A stretch of 22,644 nt of DNA from Saccoglossus kowalevskii (taxonomy: Eukaryota; Hemichordata; Enteropneusta; Harrimaniidae): the NCBI RefSeq assembly GCF_000003605.2, contig NW_003108581.1:228321-250964 (forward strand), in the 5' to 3' direction. Below, in pieces: positions 1-12,500 of this stretch. The position numbers and the translations under genes were made by a program. The stretch's first letter is position 1, and every line of letters begins with the position of its first letter. Below the pieces are notes generated by a model that did not search any database, had not been told where the DNA came from, and worked only from the letters and a program-made list of their open reading frames with translations.

Positions 1-514
1 CTCTGTAATTTATAACAAAGTCACAGAAAGTTCTTTGGCAAAATTCATACTAACAAAAAATTCATATTTATTATTTCTTTTCTTATTCTGTAGCCGATTC
101 CATTTTAATAAGAAATAAAAAAAAAAAATCTTATTATCCCACATCATTGTTTATGGTTACCGGGGTAATCAGAGCAACATTTTGTGTCATATCTTCATAT
201 AATTTCCCCTTGGTAATTTTGAACCAAATGTAGATCATTTTTAAAGTTTTTTCAAAAATCATTTGTTAGGTTTATTTCATTACAGGCCCCAAAGGTTTGT
301 AGATGTTTATAAGGAATCATGTACCACTATCAGCTCGCTCAAGAGATGGGTTTCTCACAAAACTATTGCAGGTCATGACTGTACAATAATATTACATGCT
401 AAGTTTTGTTTACCAGGTAAAAAGACAGACTGACACTGCTTTGAATGACAACACTGTTAAAAAGTTGGGGGCGACTACACATTGTGAGACAAGGATAAAA
501 CAACAAATACTTAC

Positions 515-586
515 CATGCTAGTTTTGTTTATTTGTATTTTCTCAGGAGGAAGAAACAAAAGTTTTCTAATTGCAATGCTGTTGAC
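515..586 (-). CDS. Antiporter exon 8 (last one in the window)
   Basis: The acceptor is TTTATCCAG at 587 and the donor is ATG|GTAAGT at 514, phase 0. The 24 codons (282-305) read VNSIAIRKLLFLPPEKIQ and then INKTSM. The LLFLPPEKI motif follows the YccF unit in related CAX proteins and precedes the first exchanger helices. The next exon is not securely visible. A T-rich tract ending in ACAG lies at the extreme left edge (positions 3-4 read on the minus strand) and could be its acceptor. Confidence 0.85.
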
Positions 587-3500
587 CTGGATAAAGATTA
601 ATACAAAATGTAAGAGATATATATACACACACTGCAGACATGTTACAATTTAGATCAGTGGTTAGTAATAATAATAATAATAATAATAACTCTATTGCCT
701 CTGTGTAAAAAGAATTACATAGGATAAGTACAGCAAAAAATAGTTTTAAAATAATAACAAAATATATGTAAAAATATTATAAAAATTACATAACTAGTAT
801 TTACTGGTAAATGTTAAATAAATATTTGTGTTGTGTAAATATAAATGGCAAGTTTTTTAATTATGCCGGGATCTTTGATTGAGAGTATATATGTGAATTG
901 TGTATTTTTATTTTTTGGATGAAGTTTTCCCAGTGTGGTCAGTATGATTGAAAGCCATATCCATTCAAATGCACTAAATAGGTACAACAGCACTTCTGAT
1001 GACCAAATCCATAGAAAAATTTGTATGGGATATTCGTAATAACAGCAGAAAATATTTAAAAAAAAATCAATTGGTTTAATTAAGATTTAATAGGCAATCT
1101 TTGCCTGGTAATTTCCATTCCATATTTTAATTATTATGTATTTATATAAATTTTTTGATTTCATGAAATAACTATCATGGGTAAGATGACCCACAAATGA
1201 AAAAACTAAGGCCCTGGACAAATAATAATGACAGTCATTGACTTGTGCAATGGTAAACAAAACTGAAACAAGTCAGCCACTTTGAATCCGAACTTGAAAT
1301 AATGTATAATGTATGTGAAAAGTTTGAAAGCATATCAAAAAGATAGCGTCACTTGGAAGTGTATTTGTTAAAACGAAATGGCCACCAGTCGGCCATTTTA
1401 ATCCCATCTATAACACAAAATAATGTGCATCAAAATCTCATTATGGCCAATGAATATTTCCAAAGTTTCCAGACATTGAAACAAATGGGTACGGTAATAA
1501 TAATATTGTAAACCTACCTTTGCAACTGGTATAAATATGACGAAAAACCAGGTTATTAAAAATACAACCGCATGTATAATAATTAATAAAGGTACGCCTA
1601 ATATAAGCCAAAAATATGTCTCAACTCTTCGCTGTGAAAATAAAAATAACAATAATATTTACTAGGTAAGGATAAAAATTAAGAATGTAGTTTAGACTTG
1701 CATACAGTCTCTTGTTTAATTTCTGGTGTTTTTTCAATAAAATAAAATATCATGAATGGGTAAATGGCAAAAGCCAGGTTAACGTGAAATATCTATTACT
1801 AACTGTGTATTTTGGAAATTAACCTTTTAATTGAAAACCAAACTTATCAATTTAAGCAGTGATTGTAAACTGCGAATATTATTCTTTACAATACAAGCAT
1901 CAAAATGGAGTGAAGAAGAAATACAGCTCTTCTAAATACAACAATATTTCACATGAACAAAAATTATCTGCATCATCGTTTATCTCATGTACCCCTTCAT
2001 CCCCTCCGGGGGATGTTATCTATGTTAATGAATCAATGTTAAATACTTGCTGATTATCGAACCGTGTGGCATGTCATCGGTAAATACTTTGTGTAGTAGT
2101 TCGCGAGCAGTCGGCGAAATAACCATTTAAAACTGAATATTTCTATAAGGCATGTGGTGTAGCCTTACATCAATCAAGGAGGTAAATCGATCGACCATTC
2201 AGATTCGCGCTTTTTCGACTAACCAACCATTGGGAATCGTGCTCTTCACAGAGTGACACTGCGATCCTGTCGTAGAGTGCAATAATCGGCATTCGGCGAG
2301 ACGCACAATCGCGTCGCAGAGTTAGTTTTTAGACCCCCATACATACCTCTTTATCCACAAAAATTATCTTAGACCAAGGGTGATATATTTTTCCTATACT
2401 GAATTAAAGCTGACATGGTTGGTGTGAGTTACTGCCACATTCACTATAATGCAATGCAAACTGATGCAAATGAATGAATCTGGTGGCTAAGGGGGCAGCA
2501 ACTCGCATTGACCATGTCAGGGTAATACTGCATGTGATAAAAAAATTGGCTATCCAGCAATTACCAATGAGGCTTACTGTATACAATTTCCACTCAGATA
2601 AGTATACATATCAGCAGATGTCATACTCACCCAATATTTACTGTTGTCTTTTTTCACAAAATCTGTTTTTGCCTGCGACGATGAGATGTTGAGAGGCGTA
2701 TTTTCATCTGGCAATTCCGTCATACTACTACTATTGCTATCGTAAGAGCTATTGAATGAAAGAACACCAGCATACTCTGTATGCTAAAAAAACAAGACAT
2801 TGTAAATACAGTGTGTGGCCAAATCCCAGGGCTATTTGAAACAGTGAAATTACTGTGTCACTGTCCTTTTGAGGGGTGTTACCTATCTTCAACATACAAC
2901 TTTGCACCTGTATTTTGAATATTTCATTGGACTTAAATGCACTGTAGGTATAGGGGAAACAAGAAATTTCAAAACAAAATTGTAATAGCAAAAATTATGG
3001 AAAAAAAGCTTAGAAAGAACTCTTGTGTACTGACAAGTATTGGAAGCCTATTGAAAATTAATTCAAAATTCAAGATTAACCTTTCAAACAAGAAGCTTGG
3101 CAACTAATATTTGTCTGCTTTTTGAGATGCACAACATGAATGTGATCTACATTTATAATATATAGTAATTTATAATAATAAATTTTGATTTTACATCAGT
3201 GGTTTGCAGATTAATTTTATTCCAGAGCACATTCACCACAAGTACAAGTTAAATCTGATCAATATGCATGTTTTTCAACATTAAACTAATGTCTGTGGAC
3301 TACCCCAAAGTACATTGTATCTACCAGTATATTGTATCAAATTTCAATGAAATGAGATGATTTTGCATGTTATGCAAACTAGGCAATTATTATGCTCAAA
3401 TTTGAATCCAAAACTAATCGGGTCTTTATCATTGTTACTATATACCAAGTCTTATTGAAATACAATAAATAATTAGTAATGGGATATAGGTAGAAAATTG

Positions 3501-6500
3501 AGTAATTGCAGATGTAATGCGCAGGTTTTAAAGTAAAAAACTATTAAGGTACTATGTGCATTGTCTTGTAGCCTCCATGTATCAAGTTTCATTGAAATGT
3601 AATTAGAGCTTGATATAGATGGAAAATAAAAAAAATTAAATTATTATGCAAATTAAGTAAATAATATGAACAGATTTTTACCCAAAACTGAGCAGTTGTA
3701 TACATTGCCCTAGAGCATCTACATGTATGTACCAAGTTTCATTGAAATGTGATGATTAGTACTTGAAATATCAGCAGAAAAGAAAAGAAAAAAATTGACT
3801 AATAGCTATGACAATTACAATAGGTAATTAAAATGCATGCAGACAGTGTAACTGCAATGACTCGCAATGTGTGCTGCCTAACATTACTTTCAGCAGTAGT
3901 AAGGAACCAAGAAAAATGCTCATTACTACAACATTATTTCTTTAATTCATGTGTTCATGTAAACTAGAAAATTTTTCTCTCAAAAAAAGTGATTTATTTA
4001 ATGCATGACAAGAGATATATTTAGAAGAGAATTTAAACTTGTGTTACATGGAGGACTTAAACCGCTTTGTTTCAAAATACACGTTGACAATTAAGGTGGA
4101 CGTTGAACCAAAACATGTATATAAATTGCGCCCTCATACAAGGCAAATGTAATTCCACTTGTTTAAGGTTGATGAATACAGTTTCACGAATGTGGATAGA
4201 GTTAGAGCAATACATGCAAGAGATTTCATGTGAGAACATGTTTTATCCCAACACATTGTTTCATTACCTAATACAAAATATTTTCAAAATTGAACAGGTC
4301 ATCTCAAATATTTAGTCCATGTCAACAACAGTTTGCTGCATGTGATCATGTATAAGAAGTCTATTCACAAAGTATTAAGAAATTTCTGAATTTTTTCATT
4401 AAACTCTATCAATCAACCTCTAACAAAGAAATTTTCTATTGGGGAAGTGCCAGACACATACATTTTGACATGGTCTTATCAGAAAATGCTGAACTTAGGT
4501 CAACCACTAGAATTAATCTTGAAGATTTAGTCACACACCCTTAAGTATTATTATAGTAGTTCACGCTTGACTAGACAGTTTGATAGCTATATAAGAGATT
4601 CTACATCAAATTACTAGATGAATTTGAGCGTTAAAGTCAACTATCGTCACTATTGCCAAATTTTAAACCCATATTTTTTTTTATAATTTTTCCAACATTT
4701 TGAACAAGACTTGTAGCCAATGAAATTATGGTACAAAATTATCAAAAAAATATAGAAAAATACATGAAAAATGACAAAATGACACACCAAAACTATGCCG
4801 GAGAAAATGATGGTGCTCAAAGTAAAGCCACTGTCTTTATTAGGAGAAAATGACAAATACTGTAAACCAATTAATATAGACTAAAATTTACTAAAGTCAC
4901 TGAATTCTGGTAAAGAATGTTCATTGCTACAAAATTTCATGATTTGCATTGACTTCAACAATAAATAAACAAACAAACAAACAATTAAATAAATAAATAC
5001 TTTTCCTACCTCTTGTACAAATTTCCCAAATGGCCAGAAGAAATAACCAGCAAACTTTGCACAAAAAACAGCTGCAAAAAAAATCAAAACAAACATAATG
5101 CATTAAAAAGTTCACAAAGCTAACCACTGATTTTCTTACAGTGTTCTTCCCAGTATTTTGAATCATATTAGATATTTTGAATCATATTAGATATTTTGAA
5201 TCATATTAGATATTTGAATCATATTAGATATTTTGAATCATATTAGATATTTTGAATCATATTAGATATTTTGAATCATATTAGATAATATTAATATGCA
5301 AACTACTTAGCTGTTGTAATTTAGCTGGGGAGAACAATATCCTATTTCAAAAATACTAATTTGCATAATCAATCAAATATTAAAGCACAAGTTGCAACTA
5401 ATAATTAATATTATTATATTTAATAAAACCAATATTGTACATTGTGCTTATTTGTTGCCACAGTCCTATTTCAAAAATGCTAATTTGCATAATCAGTCAA
5501 AGAAGCACAAGTTTCAACTAATAAAATTAATTACATAAACCAATATTTACATTGTGCTTATTTGTTGCCATAATTTAACATCGTTTGCATGTTACGTGCT
5601 GACACTTTGGTTCAACATTTGTAATGCCAAATAAAATAAATCCTGTGTTTTCAGTAATCCTACTACCTACCCAATTTTTGTTGGAAGGTCATGTATGGTC
5701 ATTCAACCCATGTTTTTTTTTTTATTTCATGCATTTCACTTATGTAGTGAATGACTAGCTCTCGTATTAAGGAAATATATTTTGAAAACTAAGTTAGATG
5801 TGATTTTTAACATCTGTAGTTAAACCATAATTATGCTCTCAGTATTTTTTAAACCATTACCAGAAACACTAAATTTGTTTTAGTTGGCCTTGTTGCAGCT
5901 TACTATATAATTAATAAACATTAATAAACATATTAAATAATAAAAACGATCACATAATTAAAGACGTTTCAAAACACATTTATACTTGCTTTATGCTTAG
6001 GGAGCAAAAAATCAAACAATAACTTCAGTACCAGCTGCCTCAAAAAAACCCCACAAAACACAGATTTACATTTATTTACATTATAAAATATTACAATTAT
6101 TCATTTATCTCTTATTGTGAGATATGTATTTATTTCATTCATTTACAGTATTTTTAGTATTTCATTTTATTTTCATTTTTTTTATTATTACATGTTTTTG
6201 ACTTTATTGTATTTTATGTCAAGATCTCAAATGGGATACGATAGCAATAAAGAATTACTTACTTACTTACTTACTATATAAAAAGAAAACATTATTTAAA
6301 AATGTAAATCATTCAGAAGGTCAGGTAATATCTTTTAGAAACAGAGTTTACCAACTATACATGTATGTATAGCGTATAATTTATGGAATTAACCATGCAC
6401 TGGAGTGACTCCACACACATGAGCAATAATCGACCCATTCATGAATCGATCCATTGTTAGGGGTAATTTACATACAAGTACACACCAGTGTTGACTGTTC

Positions 6501-9500
6501 CACTTTACAAAAAATATCCATCTCCTAAAACTACAGCCTTGACATAAGCACAGACATTATATAGTCTGTGAAGAAAGCGGTTTCAACTCAAGGCAGCATG
6601 AATGGCTGGTATTAGGACAGTGTGCTGACTTTCACAGGGCTCTAAAGTTTATTTTGGAAGCCGAATACAATATTTGCTCTATTAGTAGGGCATGTGCTTA
6701 CATGTACCTAAATGACAGCATTGTATCTACGGTCAAACAGATTTTAATGAAATTTTTGGTAAACTACCGGGGCGGTAATGCTTCTTATGTGATTCTCATG
6801 AGCAGATGCAGCAAATTATTTGAGACTCTCAGTACTGTTACTTTTTTGGTGGGATTTTGACCACTTTTTAACTCAAAAAAGCTGTCCACTAAATAACATT
6901 TTTCGAGTACTGTGAAATACTTTATTTTCGCTGGAATTAATTTTCGCTGAAAAGGCTTTTTGGGCCTTTTGTTTGGAATTTATTTTCACTGATTTTAATG
7001 AGTTTAATGTGAAATATAGGAAAAAAAGTATATTCGCTGGATTTTATTTTCACGGAATCATCTCTTCAGCGAAAATAGCGAAAATAAATTCCAAGCGAAA
7101 ATAAAGTATTCTACAGTATAATGCTTTGTAACCATGGCAACAATGAGACAGATGTAGTTTAACATCAACTATTATTTGTAAATCCAGAATTTCTAAATAT
7201 TTTTGTTTTTTATGCAAAAATATTTATTTTACCAGGCTTTTAACATGTTACTTTCCAGATTTAATAATAAGCAAACTGAATTTGGAAATTTATAAATGGA
7301 AAAACTACTTGATTGATGACAAACTAAGAATGCAAGAGCACTGCCGATAATAAGGATTATGTTACTGGCACAAGATGTGAGCCTTTAAACGACTGTCCAC
7401 ATACAGGAGGATAAGAATCCGTATGTTGAGTGAAGTATTTTGTATTATATTTTGGGGAGAGGACACTTAAATAACCTAACTTGTCAATGAATATCTTTTC
7501 TATCATGCCTCCATGGCTGGTTTGAAATCTCTAAGTGTGTGTCAGAGGTCACATGGTTGTTGTCACTGTAATTGACAGTAGTTACACAATCACGTTTTCG
7601 GCCTTTAAACTTACCATGTGGTTTTCCAATGATTGTTATCAACATCACAAAAGCCACAACAAGATATACCAATGCAATCCACCATCCAAATAGTAGACAG
7701 TATAAAACATTACCAATAGAGATAGTTGAAGCTGAAAATAAGTTTTATATTAAATATTATATTAGGAACAGAAATAAATATTCATGTTGCATCATGTTTC
7801 GTGCGAATCGGTTATGTGTGCACCACAGCTTTTTTGAAAGTTTTTTGTAGAATTTTCTAAAACCAACCTGAAAATTAATTTTTCATGACAAAGTCAAAGC
7901 ATTTTTATAACAATTTTAAAGAAGCATCCATTTTGGAGATCAAATTGATGAGAAACATTTTCCCAACCTTTAGATAGATGAATTAACGAGCACAATTATG
8001 ACATTTTAAAAATTTTACTGAAATCTATATAAATACATGTAGATATATTTCATTTGTTATATGTGGCTGAAATTTAAAGAGTATAGAAAAATGCCCGGTA
8101 TCACAGTCCCTCTATCACCGGTCTGGCAACGGTCTGGCAATGGTCTGGCAATGACTATTGTTTTAGGTGTGACCAACCGCGTACGGCATTCCCCCAAGGC
8201 ATAGCTACAAAATAAGCATCACATCATTTGTCAGTTTAGTTCCTGCCATTATTCGCCTTGTCTTGTTCTCCAACGTTTTTTAACCCAATCTCACCTGTTA
8301 TAATCAATATAGAAGTATTTCTACCATTACGAGGAGTAATTCTTTCTGGTGAGTATGTTTAATGATTCTTCCTGAGAGTTTTTTCATCTTATTTTAGCCA
8401 TAATTTTTGTTCCCTGTTTTTTTGAACATATGCAGCATCATACACTGAGTTTGACCGAGACGAACAGTATTTTACGCCCTTTTTATTTCCCTCACGTGGG
8501 GGTTCAATTCGTTCATTTAACCAATAAATCGAACAGTTTAACAACGTTAGAAGCAGGTCGGCACATTTGTTATTCGTCTCTTCTGCACTTTTCTATTAAA
8601 ATAGCCATTTATTTTTACCATTGATAGAGGGACTGTGCCAGTACTTACGATTAGTTAATAACAATTCAAAAATTAGAAAAAGACCAAAAAACAGCATATA
8701 TGTGTGAAACCACAACATAAATTTAATTGGAGAAAATTTTCTAGTTCTTGAAATTCTCAAAGATAAGTCATTGTCAATGACATAGTCCCTGTTACATTAC
8801 ACAATTACTAAGCTTATATGCATAATTATGACAGAGACATGTATGACAATTACGTGTCATGACCATGACCTTATTAGCTAATCACATTACGCAGCTAACC
8901 TACAAACCATTAACTTGTGTGTGTGTCTCCCTCTTTATTCTGATGCGTGAATTTTCACGTAATTAAGTTTACTTTGTAGCAACGAGCAACAAAAATATGG
9001 CTTGTGAAATTACAATCATTCAAATAAGATGGTTGCCAGTCAGACATTTTGGATTTGAGGGTGACAAAAATGCATGTGCGTTTGTTTGATATGATGTCTG
9101 ATGTATGTGTGAATTTAGAACTTGATCAGTCTAGGCATATCGAAGATGCATTACTTTTCAAAAAATGGCCACCAGGACTGCATTTTTTAAAACAAAATGG
9201 ATGCCCCTCAGCTATTTTGAACTCAGTTCAAAAAATAAAATGCATCAAGATCCCAGTGTGTTCAATATATGTATGAAGTTTAAACCAAATCCGTCCATAC
9301 ATGACTGACATTCGGTTGCAGAATGGTGAAAATGTGTAATTTTGATGCATTTTGGGCATTAAAATGACTGCCAATTGGTTATCTTGAGTTGGATCATGGA
9401 ACAAAATCATATGCATATTGTCTGATTTTAATGTCTGATGTATGTGTGATGTTAGAACCTGATCATGCAGCCAAATCATGTGAGAGAAGTGTCTGGATAA

Positions 9501-12500
9501 GTATGGACGCATCAACAGTCATTCAATATGAGGTTATGAAGAGAGAAGTATGCACAAAGGCAATAAGACAATCATACCAACCAACACTTAGCAGAGGTCA
9601 AGTGACAGTACTGCCTGATTATTTAAATTAAAGGCAGGCAGAAAATGAAATCAACTAAATAACAATGTTTTGAATACTAACCTACAAAAGGTTTGACAGC
9701 TTTAGGTTCTGCATAAAGCTCCTTCACAACATCAGATCTTTCTGACAACGGTCTTGGTGTAAGATGACTTTTCCATTTTTTAAAACCAAACTTTAAAACA
9801 CAGAAAGAAAGAAATATTGAATGAAATACATTTCAAACCGCATTTACAAATTCTTTGGGCGGAGCAGAGCTACTTCACAGAATGTTCTACATTGCTAAGA
9901 TGCATATTTCTATGGGCACTGTTCAAGTTGCTGTGGAACGCCGGTCGAAAAGCCCGTAAAGGTGCAACTGAAGTAATCCTGAGCAACCGAATTTATATAC
10001 CGGTATGTTGCACTTGTAGGAGTCATATCAATTATCCCAAAGTACAATTTCAGGCTGTGAATATGCCCGGACGTACACCCCAATAATTAACAAGCCATGC
10101 ATGGCACAGTCCCCGTTAGTTATCAGATTTAAGACATATAGTTTTGTTTATAGTAATATAGCTGGAATATAACCATGTCAGGAATATGATTTTTTAACAT
10201 TAAAATGATTTACATTTGTATCTGATCGTCAAAAAAGTACTTGACTGTCCATATTGAGAGATATTGCTCTGGAACAGCATTCAAAATCAGCCATTTTGAA
10301 TACATGTATATATATAACATGATGTATAACGAATATATAAAATTTGAATATAATCAGTCAAAGCATTTAAGAGATATGGCTCTAGAAGCCCAATCATTTA
10401 AACAAAATGGCCGCCAGTCAACCATTTTGAATCCAATCTGAAAAATAAAATGACGTGCGGCAGGAACCTGTAATGTCTAATGTATGTACCAAGTTTGAAC
10501 GAAATCCATCCATAAATGCTTGATATTTGATGATTTTTTAGCACAAAAATGACCACTATTCGGTCATTTTGAATAGGATCGTCAAACCAATATATCTGTT
10601 TATCTATAACATGATGTATAATGAATATTTAAAATTTGAATATAATCAGTCAAAACAAGTCGGAGATATGGGTCTAGAAGCCCATTCATTAAAACAAAAT
10701 GGCCACCAGACAGCCATTTTGAATCCGATCTGAAAAATAAATGATGTGCATCAGGAACCTGTAATGTCTAATATATGTACCAAGTTTGAACGAAATCCAT
10801 CTGTAAATGCTTGATATTTGATGATTTTTTAGTACAAAAATGGCCACCATTTGGCCATTTTGAATAGGATTGTCAAACCAATATATCTGTCTATCTATGA
10901 CATGATGTATAATGAATATTTAAAATTTGAACATAATCAGTGAAAGCAAGTCAGAGATATGGCACGAGAACCACATTTATTAAACAAAATGGCCGCCAGT
11001 CGGCCATTTTTAATCTTATCTTAAAAACAAAATTATTCACATCAAGGTCCCATAATGTCTAATATATATACCATATTTGAACAAAGACCATCTGTAAACA
11101 GCCGAGAAATGCTTGATTTTTAGATTTTTTAGCACAAAAATGGCCGCCATTCGACCATCTTTAATCAGATCATAAAACAAAATAATGTGGATCAAGGTCC
11201 TATAATGTCTAATGTATATACCAAGTTTGAACAAAATCCATCTGTAAACAGCCGAGAAATGCTTTATTTTGATGATTTTTAGCACAAAAATGGCCGCCAT
11301 TCGGCCATCTTGAATCAGATCAAGAAACAAATTGACATGCATATGTATAATATCATGTATGATGTATGTGTGAATGTTGATTGTGATTGGTCCAGGCATT
11401 TCTAAGATACAGGTCCGGAAGCACGCACAGACGCACGCACGCACGCACGGCACACGGAGGTCAATAATGGCTCTAAGGTGGGCTAAAGTCAGCTTTCCTT
11501 GCTTTCAAAACTGCCACATGCCTAAAATGTGTAATCTGCCTAAATATGTCTCATAATGATAACATATAAGTAAATACTACTAAGAATAAGTAGAAATTAC
11601 AGGTTTAATTCTGCCAACTTAAGCATAATAATGAAGTGAGACCTTTGCTGAAGAAGACATGTGTGTGCATGAAGGAAAAATACATTTAAAAGTATAAAAC
11701 CAGGATTCCTAGAATACATACCGGTAATCAACATTTTTGGTACACAATTAAAACAGAAATAAATATCAACCCCTTATCATGCACATACTGCCAGTGAGCA
11801 CAGTGATTTGATTCACACATCACTGTATATGGAGATTGGCTGAATCGCTGATTAATGCCTACAGTTTAAAATAGTCATTTTGACTGACCGGAGTCTATGG
11901 TGGGTAATGGAACGCAGTGAATCTGGAGATATATCGCTTACCATATAGTTTTGAGATATTCTCTGTGCTTCAATTTCATTTTCTGGCGGTTTACCCAGAA
12001 TAACAAATCCATCCACCATACTATCACGTGTCAATGGAGTCCCAGCCGAGTAGGTTCTCTGTCTTGGTAAGGAAAGCACAGTCACTGCTGTGCCGTTGTT
12101 AACTGATCCGTCATCGTCTTGCAGGTTTGCAGGTTCGACATCTACAGAATAAATCCGTGCACATTTTTAAAATTCATTTCATTTTTTAAATCAATTCTAG
12201 TCTCAGAAAAAACATTCAATCAAGCCATGCATGGCACAGTTCCCCTTAGTTATTGAATTTAAGATGCATAGTTTTGTTTATAGTAATATAGCTGGAATAT
12301 AAACATGTCAGGAATATGATTATGATGATTGTTTAACATTTAAATGATTGACATTTGTATCTGATCGTCAAACGAGTATTGAGAGATATTGCTCTGGAAC
12401 ATAACGTGCATCAGGAATAAAATAACGTGCATCAGGAACCCATAATGTCTAATGTATGGTCTAATGTATGTACCAAGTTCGTACAAAATCCATCCATAAA

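Larger units (their letters stand above)
587..1517 (-). other. Antiporter intron 7
   Basis: GT-AG intron of 931 bp. It holds the (AAT)n run and the repeat fragment at 1262-1480. Nothing else is evident. Confidence 0.8.

Noticed and set aside
161-208. 16-codon minus-strand candidate exon (LYEDMTQNVALITP) after exon 8
   Set aside because: It is in phase, but the acceptor has no pyrimidine tract, the donor (GTAACC) is weak and no family motif is present.
4650-4856. Minus-strand hydrophobic frame as a membrane exon
   Set aside because: No acceptor/donor pair keeps this frame in phase. The composition is explained by A/T-rich sequence read as Phe, Ile and Lys.
8645-8790. Minus-strand hydrophobic frame ending LFLIFELLLTN before a perfect GTAAGT, as an extra antiporter exon
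   Set aside because: Every acceptor that keeps it open leaves one base, which does not fit either exon 3 donor. Exon 3 joins exon 4 directly and gives the expected GNVLYCLLFGWW motif.
11037-11453. 138-codon minus-strand frame, the longest in the window
   Set aside because: It lies wholly in repeat copy A, and its internally repeated peptide simply mirrors the tandem units.
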